From Collinsella sp. (GTDB lineage Bacteria; Actinomycetota; Coriobacteriia; Coriobacteriales; Coriobacteriaceae): a stretch of 19,349 nucleotides of DNA. The position numbers were made by a program, and so were the translations under genes. The stretch spans positions 1 to 19,349 of the forward strand of contig JAHHSP010000012.1 of assembly GCA_020025115.1 (NCBI GenBank), written 5' to 3'. The notes beneath the pieces are model-generated. The model made no database searches and was not told the DNA's origin. It saw nothing but the letters and a program-made list of their open reading frames with translations. This document shows, piece after piece, positions 1-6,983 of the stretch; position 1 is the stretch's first letter, and every line of letters begins with the position of its first letter.

Positions 1-1564
1 GGCGTCGGCTCTCGTCCTCCGTGAGAGACGAGACGGGGACGCCCGAGGTCACCGAGACGATGTCGGCGATTTGGGGCACGTCGATGACGACCGGATTCGC
101 GTCGAGCTCGGCGCTCCACGCGGCGCGAGCCTCGCCCAGGGCGATCTCGGCAGCCTGCTGCCGCTCCTTGGCCTCGGCGGCGCGATTCATATCATCCGCG
201 GCGCTCGCCTCCTCGACGGCGGCCTTGAGCTCGGCCACGCGAGCCTCGGCCTCGCGCACGGGCTCGGGCGCCCGGTTGCGCGCGATGCGAGTGCGGGCGC
301 CGGCCTCGTCGATGAGGTCGATCGCCTTGTCAGGCAGGAAGCGGTCCTGGATGTAGCGGGCCGAGAGGCTCGCCGCCGCCTCAAGGGCCGCCTGCGTGTA
401 GCGGACGCGATGATGCTCCTCATATTTGGGGGCGAGTTTGGAGAGTATCGCCACGGTGTCGGGCACGCTCGGCTCGTCCACGTCGATGGCCTGGAAGCGT
501 CGCTCGAACGCCGGATCCTTTGCCAGGTACTTGCGGAACTCCTCCGCGGTGGTGGCGCCGATGATCTGGAAGGCGCCGCGCGCGAGGACCGGCTTGAGCA
601 TGGAGCTCGCGTCGATCGAACCCTCCGCGGACCCCGCGCCGATCAGCGTGTGCATCTCGTCGATGAACAAGATGATGTCATCGGCCTCGGTGGCCTCCGC
701 TATCACGTTTTTCAGGCGCTCCTCGAACTCGCCGCGGTACTTCGCACCCGCCACCAGACCGGGCAGGTCGAGCGTCCAGACGTTTTGGCCCACGAGGTTC
801 TCGGGCACATTGCCGGCGGAGATCTCCTGCGCCAGCCCCTCGACGATGGCGGTTTTGCCCACACCCGGATCGCCCAGGATAAGCGGATTGTTCTTGGTGC
901 GGCGAGAAAGGATCTCCATCATGCGGGAGATCTCCTTCTCACGGCCGATGACCGGGTCGAGCTTGCCCTCGCGCGCCTCCTGCGTAAGGTTGGTGCCAAA
1001 TTGCGCGAGCACGCTCTCCGGCTTACCGCCCGCCTGCCCCTGCGCACCGCCGCCGAAAAACGGCAGGCCCGCACCCGGTCGACCGGTCCCGGCGCCTGCC
1101 AGGGGACGCTGCTTTCCCTGGTCCTTGGCCGTAAGCCTCTCCACAGCGGCGCGCACGCTGGCACCCGAGACGCCCAGGCGGCGCAGGATGTCCACGGCCA
1201 GGCCGTTGCCCTCGCCCACGATCGCGAGCAGCAAGTGCTCCGTGGAGACGTAGGTCTGGTTGTTCTCGCGCGCCAGACGGAAGCTCCTCTCCATCACTGA
1301 AATGACGAGCGGCGTGAACGCGAGCTTGGCATCCTCGGGCTCGGGATCGGAAGGGGCGGCCTTGTGGATCTCGTTCAGCTGCTCAAGGATGTCGTCATAT
1401 GTGATCTCAAGATCGCGCAGGGCCTCGGCCGCCACGCCCTCTTGCTCCTTGGCCAGGGCGAGCAGCAAGTGCTCGGTCCCCACCTTGGAGGTCTTAAGCG
1501 CTCGAGCCTCCTCTTTCGCAAGCGACATGACCTTGCGCGCTCGATCGGTGAATCGGTCCAACAT
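1..1564 (-). CDS. clpC: ATP-dependent Clp protease ATP-binding subunit ClpC, 3' part missing
   Basis: This is the HSP100/ClpC AAA+ unfoldase that feeds substrates to ClpP. The visible 521 codons start at MLDRFTDRARKV, preceded by GAGGT six bases upstream. They hold the double Clp N domain (about residues 1-145), with GTEHLLLAL typical of the family, and the first AAA+ module with Walker A GDPGVGKT at 231-238 and Walker B ILFIDEMH near 300. A charged, Ala/Glu-rich stretch near 430-490 fits the ClpC middle coiled coil, and the conserved DIVSVTSGVPVSSLTEDE follows just before the window edge. The second AAA+ module, which would complete a family member of about 810-860 residues, lies outside. 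An unusually long Gly/Ala/Pro-rich linker (about residues 150-181) separates the N domain from the first AAA+ module. I see no CtsR, CIRCE or HAIR operator upstream. The identity is secure. Only the left end is unknown. Confidence 0.97.
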   Translation of the reverse strand, partial: MLDRFTDRARKVMSLAKEEARALKTSKVGTEHLLLALAKEQEGVAAEALRDLEITYDDILEQLNEIHKAAPSDPEPEDAKLAFTPLVISVMERSFRLARENNQTYVSTEHLLLAIVGEGNGLAVDILRRLGVSGASVRAAVERLTAKDQGKQRPLAGAGTGRPGAGLPFFGGGAQGQAGGKPESVLAQFGTNLTQEAREGKLDPVIGREKEISRMMEILSRRTKNNPLILGDPGVGKTAIVEGLAQEISAGNVPENLVGQNVWTLDLPGLVAGAKYRGEFEERLKNVIAEATEADDIILFIDEMHTLIGAGSAEGSIDASSMLKPVLARGAFQIIGATTAEEFRKYLAKDPAFERRFQAIDVDEPSVPDTVAILSKLAPKYEEHHRVRYTQAALEAAASLSARYIQDRFLPDKAIDLIDEAGARTRIARNRAPEPVREAEARVAELKAAVEEASAADDMNRAAEAKERQQAAEIALGEARAAWSAELDANPVVIDVPQIADIVSVTSGVPVSSLTEDESRR

Positions 1565-1714
1565 GCGTCTACCTCGTTTATGCTCGTGGCGTGTTATCGA
1601 AAAGCGTGTACCCAATGGCGCACCATGATAACCGATTGAGCCCAAAACGCGACACGCGGCTCACGCCGCAGACCCAGACGCCCCGGCGCCTTCCCGTCCC
1701 TTGCAAACGGCAAA

Positions 1715-1746
1715 GGCCCCAATGCCGATACGTCGCCATTGGGGCC
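1715..1746 (-). terminator. Intrinsic terminator of the amino-acid antiporter gene
   Basis: A perfect 10-bp stem (GGCCCCAATG with its complement) encloses a 12-base loop. On the minus strand it is followed by TTTGCCGTTTG. It lies 27 bases past the stop of the antiporter gene, so it should end the DDAH-antiporter transcript ahead of clpC. Confidence 0.8.
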
Positions 1747-1772
1747 GCGAGCCCATAGGTGCCATGGCAGTG

Positions 1773-3254
1773 CTACACGATGGGTGAAATCCCCGAGAAG
1801 TGCAGGTACAGCGAAACGATTGCCAAGATCACCACGACGACGGCGATGAGCTTGTCGCCTGTGCGCGGAAGGACCGGCTTGCCGCGGTCGCGCTCGCCGA
1901 TCGCGTACACCGCGATGGCGGGGGCGAACAAGATCGTCGTGACCATGACGCCCTGCACGCCGGTGGACCACACCAGGAAAAGCGTGTAGATGAACCCGAG
2001 GGTGCCGAAGATGCGCGCCGTCCTCACGCTGGGGGCGTGGGGTCCGTCCAAATGCTCCCTCTTCCACCCGATGACCATGTAATACGCCGCCGAGCACACG
2101 TACGGGATCAAGATCGTGTTGACCGCGCACGTGTAGAAGAACTGGTAGGTACTCGAGGCGACGGCGGACAGGATGAGGAAGAGCTGCGTGATGCCCGAGC
2201 TCACGAGAACGGTCACGACGGGGGCGCCGGCTTTGTTCGTCTTGGCGAACGCCAATGGGAACGACCCCTGTCGCGCGGCCTCGAAGGGGGTCTCGGACGC
2301 GATGATCACGTAACCGAGCATAGCGCCCACGAGAGACAAGATGACGCCGAGGTTGACGATCGCGGCGCCCATGGGCCCTATGGCATGCTCGAGTATTCCC
2401 GCCATGGAGGGTGTGGCGAGCTGGGCCATCTCGACCCTGGGCATGACGCCCAAAGACAGCATCGAGATGATGAAGTAGAGGATGAACACGGCCGCGAATC
2501 CGAGGGTGGTGGAGCGGCCGACATCGCGCACGTACTTGGCGCGGCCGGAGATGACCACGGCGCCCTCGATGCCGGTGAACACCCACACGAGCGCGATCAT
2601 CGTCGAAACCACCTGGCTACCGAAATCCGGGCCGGCGGGCTCGCCCCAGAAGTTGTCCATGAAGATGCCCATGTCGAACTTTCCGAGCAAGATGATGGAG
2701 AGAACGAACAAGCCAAGCGGGACGAGTTTTGCGAGCGTCACGATGGTGTTGATGCCCGCGGCCTCTTTCACGCCGCGCAGCACGAGCGCCGCGAGCACCC
2801 ATAGGAAGACGCTCGCGCACACGATGGACAGCACGTTGTTGCCCGCGCCGAACGCCGGGAAGAAGTAGCCCAGCGCGCTGAACAGCAGGAGGGCGAAGCT
2901 GACATTGGACAGGCAGGCGCTGATCCAGTATCCCCAGGCGGAGTTGAAGCCCACATATTCGCCAAAGCCCGCGGCGGCGTAGGCGTAGATTCCGCCCGTG
3001 AGATCCGGACGCGCCTGGGACAGGCCGTTGAACACCATCATGAGTGCGAACACACCGGCGAAGCAGATGAGCCACGAGACGATGACCGCACCGGTGTTTG
3101 CGCCGCCCGCGGCCATATCTCCCGCCAGGGAAAAGATGCCTCCGCAGATACTCGCCGTGATGACCATCATGGTCAGACGGAACAGGTCGAGGCCGTTGGG
3201 GTCGATGATCTCCTCATTGAGGGGATGCGCGGCCTTTGCAGGGGCCTTGCTCAT
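1773..3254 (-). CDS. APA-family amino-acid antiporter, ArcD-like
   Basis: This is a 493-residue integral membrane protein of the amino acid-polyamine-organocation superfamily. The N-terminal region has the family signature around ITASICGGIFSLAGDMAAGG, and about twelve hydrophobic segments run through the whole length. It most resembles basic amino-acid antiporters such as arginine/ornithine exchangers. The start is set by AAAGGAGG five bases before the ATG at 3254. A longer in-frame start eight codons upstream would place this ribosome binding site inside the coding region. The gene lies 96 bases downstream of a dimethylargininase-like gene on the same strand and ends in a good terminator. 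Co-transcription is therefore likely, and the substrate may be an arginine derivative exchanged for citrulline or ornithine. The substrate is an inference from context. The family assignment is firm. Confidence 0.88.
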   Translation of the reverse strand: MSKAPAKAAHPLNEEIIDPNGLDLFRLTMMVITASICGGIFSLAGDMAAGGANTGAVIVSWLICFAGVFALMMVFNGLSQARPDLTGGIYAYAAAGFGEYVGFNSAWGYWISACLSNVSFALLLFSALGYFFPAFGAGNNVLSIVCASVFLWVLAALVLRGVKEAAGINTIVTLAKLVPLGLFVLSIILLGKFDMGIFMDNFWGEPAGPDFGSQVVSTMIALVWVFTGIEGAVVISGRAKYVRDVGRSTTLGFAAVFILYFIISMLSLGVMPRVEMAQLATPSMAGILEHAIGPMGAAIVNLGVILSLVGAMLGYVIIASETPFEAARQGSFPLAFAKTNKAGAPVVTVLVSSGITQLFLILSAVASSTYQFFYTCAVNTILIPYVCSAAYYMVIGWKREHLDGPHAPSVRTARIFGTLGFIYTLFLVWSTGVQGVMVTTILFAPAIAVYAIGERDRGKPVLPRTGDKLIAVVVVILAIVSLYLHFSGISPIV

Positions 3255-3350
3255 GGACGCCTCCTTTCGAGAGGGCACGGCCCGGGGTCCCGCCCGCGCC
3301 TGAACGGGGGACGCGTGCGGGATGACCGGGCCAAAGAGGGGAATACCCGC

Positions 3351-4127
3351 TTAGAAGCGCAGGGACATGCAGGACAGCCCGCCGTCGACTTTGCGGTACT
3401 CGGAGGTGTCCACGACGAGGGTCTTGTAGCCGAGGTCCTGAACGGCCTTGAGTACGGTCGGGTAGCCTTCGGCCACGATCACGGTGCCGTTGACCCAGAT
3501 GCAGTTGGCGCCATAGGCCTCCTCCTCGGGAACGACGATCTTGTTGTAATCGGCGAAATCAGGCTTGTCTATGAACTCGCCGGACACGAGCATGTTGTTG
3601 TCCTCGATGTAATTCACGCCGGTCTTGAGATGCAGGACCTCCTCCAGCGGCACCTCGGAACCGGACAGGCCCCAACCCTTGAGAATCTCGCAGAATTGGC
3701 GGATGCCCTCCTCATTGGTGCGGGCGGACCGTCCGACATAGAAGTGGTCGCCGACCATCATGACGTCGCCGCCGTCGAGCGTTCCGGGGGCGACGATGTG
3801 CTTGACGTGCTCATCATCGAAGAAGCGGCGGACGGCGGGTTCGATCTCGCCCTTCTCGCCGTTGCGGGAGTCGGCACCGGGGTTGGTGATGATGGCACCG
3901 CAGCGGGTGATGACCGCGGGGTCCTCGACGAAGACGCTGTCCGGGTACTCCTCGAGCGCAGGCAAAACGGTGACGTCGACGCCGCACTGCTCGAGCGCAT
4001 GCTCGTAGTCGGAGTGCTACTCGATGGCGCGCTCGTAGATGGGCTGCCCGAGTTCGGGAGCGCTGGTGATGCCGTTGCAGAGGGACTTGCCGGGGCGACG
4101 GATGATGACGTGGCTGAACTTGGTCAT
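3351..4127 (-). pseudogene. Dimethylargininase (DDAH) gene interrupted by an in-frame TAG at codon 37
   Basis: The full frame has the length of a dimethylarginine dimethylaminohydrolase (258 codons before TAA). That enzyme hydrolyses methylated arginine to citrulline and methylamine. The start ATG at 4127 has AAGGAGG six bases upstream. Residues 1-36 read MTKFSHVIIRRPG to PIYERAIE. A TAG at 4017-4019 then interrupts the frame, and translation continues without any shift as HSDYEHALEQCGVDV. Downstream the family motifs are intact: VEDPAV, TLDGGDVM, LHLKTGVNYIEDNN and the C-terminal GGLSCMSLRF with the nucleophile Cys. Homologues usually have a Gln just before this His, so CAG to TAG is the simplest explanation. 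It could be a recent nonsense mutation, a sequencing or assembly error, or a suppressed amber codon. Restart from a TTG at 3965 would remove the N-terminal strand and the first substrate-binding loop. The gene heads a probable operon with the antiporter. Confidence 0.85.
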
Positions 4128-4204
4128 GATGACCCTCCTTTTGTGTATCAGGGGCTTCTCCCCTTTCGCCACCTTCATCCTACGTCGGCGTTTACTATTT
4201 GTAT

Positions 4205-4216
4205 ATTGTATACAAT
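4205..4216. promoter_or_regulatory. Perfect palindrome, candidate GntR operator
   Basis: ATTGTATACAAT is a perfect 12-bp palindrome in the divergent region between the DDAH gene and gntR. FadR-subfamily regulators typically bind short palindromes with the pattern TNGTNNNACNA, and this site fits loosely (TTGTATACAA). A direct TTGTATA doublet (4199-4212) overlaps it. It lies about 80 bases upstream of the DDAH start, within the likely promoter area. Confidence 0.6.
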
Positions 4217-4335
4217 CTGAACGGTAGCTTTTCTCCGGTGAGCGTTTGCCTCCAAACGTTTGCGCATTCTGTCCGGTACCTGCTATCTTTATAGACATAT
4301 TTGATTATCAGCACGTTTGCATACGCAGTGTGTCT

Positions 4336-4347
4336 GTATACGATACG
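4336..4347. promoter_or_regulatory. Second GntR operator-like site next to the gntR ribosome binding site
   Basis: CTGTATACGA matches the core of the upstream palindrome (TTGTATACAA) at eight of ten positions. It ends a few bases before the GGAGG of gntR, where a bound repressor could block gntR transcription or its early elongation. This suggests autoregulation. It is inferred from similarity only. Confidence 0.45.
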
Positions 4348-4357
4348 GAGGAAAGCG

Positions 4358-5008
4358 ATGGTTGCCCTGCAGCGCCCACTCAAGGAGCACGTGTACGAAT
4401 ACATCGCGGCATGCATCGAGTCCGGTGAGCTTTCCGCCGGCGACCGCGTGAGCGAGCAGGCGATTTGCGATGCCATGGGCGTTTCGCGCACACCGGTTCG
4501 CGAGGCGCTCATCCAACTCGCGAGCGACGGCTACCTGGACAACCAACCGCGCCGCGGCTTTCGCGTGCGGGGGTTCGACCGGCAAAACGCCATCGAGGTG
4601 TTCCAGATCATGGGGCCCCTGGACGGACAGGCCGCATATCTGGCCTGTCCCCTTCTCACCGAAGAGGACCTGGCGCAGCTCCGCTTCCATGTGGGCTCCA
4701 TGGACCTCGCCATCGAAAGCGGGCTCATCACCAAATACGACGACATCCAACGCGAGTTCCACCGCGCCTACACGCAACGATGCGGCAACGCGCGCCTCAT
4801 CACGCTGATCGAACAGATGGAACGGCACTTCATCAAGCGCGATTACGGCGCTGTGGAGCAAGCCACCGCGCAAGAGCTGCTGCGCAAGGCAAACGCCGAA
4901 CACCGACGTATCCTCGAACTGTTCGAGGCAAAGGATGCGGAAGGCGTGCGCGGCTACGTTCGCGACACCCATTGGAACATCGAGAACGCACCGTTCACCG
5001 TATGGTAA
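4358..5008 (+). CDS. GntR-family transcriptional regulator, FadR/FCD type
   Basis: This is a 216-residue DNA-binding regulator. Residues 9-71 form the GntR winged helix (LKEHVYEYIAACIESGELSAGD, recognition helix around RTPVREALIQLASDG, wing PRRGFRVRG). Residues 78-205 match the all-helical FCD ligand domain. Candidate metal or ligand residues are Asp128/Asp129, His135, His182 and His205, in the expected spacing. The ATG at 4358 was chosen because GGAGG lies six bases upstream. An in-frame start 19 codons earlier has no such site. The gene is divergent from the DDAH-antiporter pair and is followed by a strong terminator. It probably controls that pair and itself through the TTGTATACAA sites. 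FCD regulators often respond to small carboxylates or amino acids. The effector here is unknown and a methylated arginine or citrulline is only a guess. Confidence 0.92.
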   Translation: MVALQRPLKEHVYEYIAACIESGELSAGDRVSEQAICDAMGVSRTPVREALIQLASDGYLDNQPRRGFRVRGFDRQNAIEVFQIMGPLDGQAAYLACPLLTEEDLAQLRFHVGSMDLAIESGLITKYDDIQREFHRAYTQRCGNARLITLIEQMERHFIKRDYGAVEQATAQELLRKANAEHRRILELFEAKDAEGVRGYVRDTHWNIENAPFTVW

Positions 5009-5093
5009 AGCCGGCATGCGCCACCATGGCGATCGCCCGAGGACGCCCCGTCCCCGATTCGATTCCATTTCCGCGCAGGCGATGGCACAGCAA

Positions 5094-5123
5094 GGCCCGC
5101 GGCGAACGTTATCGCCGCGGGCC
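5094..5123 (+). terminator. Intrinsic terminator after gntR
   Basis: A perfect 12-bp GC-rich stem (GGCCCGCGGCGA with its complement) has a 6-base loop ACGTTA and is followed by TTTC. It lies 85 bases past the gntR stop. The short T-run makes it a moderate terminator. Confidence 0.7.
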
Positions 5124-5150
5124 TTTCACATGCCTAGAGATGGATGTCCC

Positions 5151-5263
5151 AATTTGCGCCTGCGCGCAATCGAGTCAATTTGTACCCGTCCCCAATTGAG
5201 TCGATTTGCGCCTGCGCCCGATTGAGTCAATTTGTACCTGTCCCCAATTGAGTCAATTGAGTC
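5151..5263. repeat. Tandem array of four 26-bp units in two alternating types
   Basis: Units at 5151-5176, 5177-5202, 5203-5228 and 5229-5254 follow each other without spacers, and a 9-base remnant AATTGAGTC (5255-5263) closes the array two bases before the pepD stop. Units 1 and 3 carry ATTTGCGCCTGCGC. Units 2 and 4 carry AATTTGTACC(C/T)GTCCCC. All end in (A/G/C)ATTGAGTC or CAATCGAGTC, giving a 52-bp higher-order period. On the minus strand the second type reads GGGGAC(A/G)GGTAC, the same core as in the element at 13004-13106. Confidence 0.9.
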
Positions 5264-5264
5264 G

Positions 5265-6689
5265 TTATGCGGCAAGGCGCTTGAGCACGTCGACGAGCAG
5301 GGTGTAGAAGCGCTCGGAGGAGGCGAGCTCCATGGACTCGTCGGGCGTGTGGACGTCCTTCAGGGTCGGGCCCACGGCGATGGCATCCAGGCCGTCGAGG
5401 GCCTCGGCGAACAAGCCGCACTCGAGGCCGGCGTGAATGGACTCGATGCGGAGTTCCGCATCGAACAACTCGCGATAGCTCTCGAGGAATATGTCGCGCA
5501 CCGGCGAGTGCTCGGCATAGCTCCAGCCCAGGACATCGGCGAGAGTCTGGAGGCGATCTTTGAACTCCTCCTGCAGGGAGGTGATGGAAGAACGCGGGGA
5601 CAGCAGGATCTTGGCCTCATCATCAGACGTGGCAACGACACCGATGTTGGAGGAGACATCCACCGCACCGTCAGCGGCGAGGTTGCGGCGCATCACGCCA
5701 TTGGGGGCAAGGCGGATGGCGCGCACGAAGGCGAGCGCAGTGTCCTCGTTGATGGCCTCGACCTCGACGTCGTCGGCAATCGCGACGTCGCAGGCAAAAC
5801 CAGGGTCATAGGTCTCGAGCTCTTCGGCGACCTTCGCGGCGATGTCGCGCGCCAATTCGGCACCGGCCTCGGCGGCGGCGCGATCGGCGTAAACAAGCTC
5901 GGCCTTGCACTCGCGGTTGATGGCGTTGTCCTTGGTGCCTCCGTTGAAGCTCACGAGGGCGGGGTTGCCGGCGATCATAAGGCGCTCGACGATACGAGCC
6001 ATGATGAGGTTGCCGTTGCCGCGCTCGAGGTGGATGTCGGCGCCGGAGTGGCCGCCGAGCAGGCCGGAGATCTCGAGCGTGAGGACGCTGCCGGACGTGC
6101 GCTCACGGGTGATGGGGCGGGTATAGGTGACAACGACGCCGCCGGCGCAGCTGACGGTGGCCACGCCCTCCTCCTCGGAATCGAGGTTGATCATGGTACG
6201 CGCGTCGATCTGGGACTTGTCGAGGGTCTCCGCGCCCACGAGGCCGGATTCCTCGTCGGTGGTGAAGACGCACTCGAGCGCCGGATGAGCCAGGGAGTCG
6301 TCATCGAGCACGGTGAGCATGAGCGCGACGGCGATGCCGTTATCGGCGCCCAGGGTGGTGCCGTTGGCGGTGAGGATGCCGTCCTTCACCATGAGCTCGA
6401 TGCCGTCCTTGGTGAAATCATGCTCGACGGAACCCAGCTTGTCGCACACCATGTCGATGTGGCCCTGCAACATGACGGCGGGCTTGTCCTCGGCGCCGGC
6501 GGAGGCGGCCTTCTTGATGATCACATTGTGGACATCGTCCTGATAGACCCACAGGCCATGGTCTTTGGCAAACCCCACCAGGTAGTCGCTGATCTGCTTC
6601 TCGTTGCCGGACTCGCGCGGAATGGCGCTTATCTCCTCGAAGTAATGGAACAGCTTGGCGGGCTCGTAACCGGTGATTTTGTAGTCCAT
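5265..6689 (-). CDS. pepD: Aminoacyl-histidine dipeptidase (M20 family), PepD
   Basis: This is a 474-residue cytosolic di-zinc peptidase that cleaves X-His (carnosine-like) and other dipeptides. The start follows AAGGAGG at five bases. The M20 metal and catalytic residues are visible: His77 and Asp79 in LQGHIDMVCD, Asp116 in GADNGIA, Glu146/Glu147 in TTDEESG, Asp170 in MINLDSEEEG, and the C-terminal HAGLECGLF. The inserted lid/dimerisation domain lies between about residues 190 and 400. The length fits the PepD/carnosinase group of 470-490 residues. A plausible promoter lies at 6734-6762. The stop sits against the repeat array at 5151-5263, so transcription would run into the array. No key residue is missing. 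Confidence 0.94.
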   Translation of the reverse strand: MDYKITGYEPAKLFHYFEEISAIPRESGNEKQISDYLVGFAKDHGLWVYQDDVHNVIIKKAASAGAEDKPAVMLQGHIDMVCDKLGSVEHDFTKDGIELMVKDGILTANGTTLGADNGIAVALMLTVLDDDSLAHPALECVFTTDEESGLVGAETLDKSQIDARTMINLDSEEEGVATVSCAGGVVVTYTRPITRERTSGSVLTLEISGLLGGHSGADIHLERGNGNLIMARIVERLMIAGNPALVSFNGGTKDNAINRECKAELVYADRAAAEAGAELARDIAAKVAEELETYDPGFACDVAIADDVEVEAINEDTALAFVRAIRLAPNGVMRRNLAADGAVDVSSNIGVVATSDDEAKILLSPRSSITSLQEEFKDRLQTLADVLGWSYAEHSPVRDIFLESYRELFDAELRIESIHAGLECGLFAEALDGLDAIAVGPTLKDVHTPDESMELASSERFYTLLVDVLKRLAA

Positions 6690-6733
6690 GGGTGCCTCCT
6701 TGGCTCATCTGGTACGGATATCAGGCATACGCC

Positions 6734-6762
6734 TATATATTCCCAGAGTTGTGCCGTGGAAA
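6734..6762 (-). promoter_or_regulatory. Probable pepD promoter
   Basis: On the minus strand TTTCCA (6757-6762) is followed after 17 bases by TATATA (6734-6739), 45 bases upstream of the pepD ATG. Spacing is ideal and the hexamers are moderate matches to the housekeeping sigma-factor consensus. Confidence 0.45.
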
Positions 6763-6838
6763 CCACCCCGCACTCGACAAGAGTCCCCTCCCCTCCATCT
6801 GACGGCTAAAATCAGCCCCATTCCACCGATGCATAACA

Positions 6839-6872
6839 AAAGTCACGTTCCCAGGGGTGGAAACGTGACTTT
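6839..6872 (-). terminator. Intrinsic terminator downstream of lysS
   Basis: An 11-bp stem AAAGTCACGTT with its complement is extended by three more pairs across one mismatch and closed by a GGGG/CCCC loop. On the minus strand it is followed by TTGTTATG after the stem's own T-run. It is placed about 110 bases past the lysS stop and before the pepD promoter. The arms AAAGTCAC/GTGACTTT recur in the stem-loop at 16106-16149. Confidence 0.65.
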
Positions 6873-6942
6873 AGTTTGATTTCGGCCGGCGATTGGGAGA
6901 CGTTCGCCATTCAGCGCCAACCCCAGGTGTCCGGCACCGGCT

Positions 6943-6968
6943 TCAGATTGGGGACCGCCCCAATCTGA
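6943..6968. repeat. Hairpin with GGGGAC core just past the lysS stop
   Basis: TCAGATTGGGG and its perfect complement form an 11-bp stem around a 4-base loop ACCG. There is no T-run, so it is not a classical terminator. The element contains GGGGACCG and is preceded by GGTGTCCGGCACC (6927-6939), which recalls the GGGGAC-centred repeats at 5151-5263 and 13004-13106. Confidence 0.6.
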
Positions 6969-6983
6969 GGTGGCCGAGGTGAC

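Noticed and set aside
71..1300. Long plus-strand open frame of 409 codons opposite clpC
   Set aside because: It is the antisense shadow of clpC in GC-rich DNA. Its translation is low-complexity Leu/Ala/Arg/His-rich and matches no family, whereas the minus strand gives clear ClpC motifs.
3966..4298. Separate 93-codon gene ending at the TAG in the DDAH region
   Set aside because: Its conserved part from 4127 onward is simply the N-terminus of DDAH, which continues in frame after the TAG.
5151..5263. CRISPR array
   Set aside because: Units are contiguous without unique spacers, and no cas gene is present. The same holds for the arrays at 13004-13106 and 17534-17689.
5232..6809. Plus-strand open frame of 525 codons opposite pepD
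   Set aside because: It is antisense to a fully motif-supported PepD, begins inside the repeat array and has no ribosome binding site.
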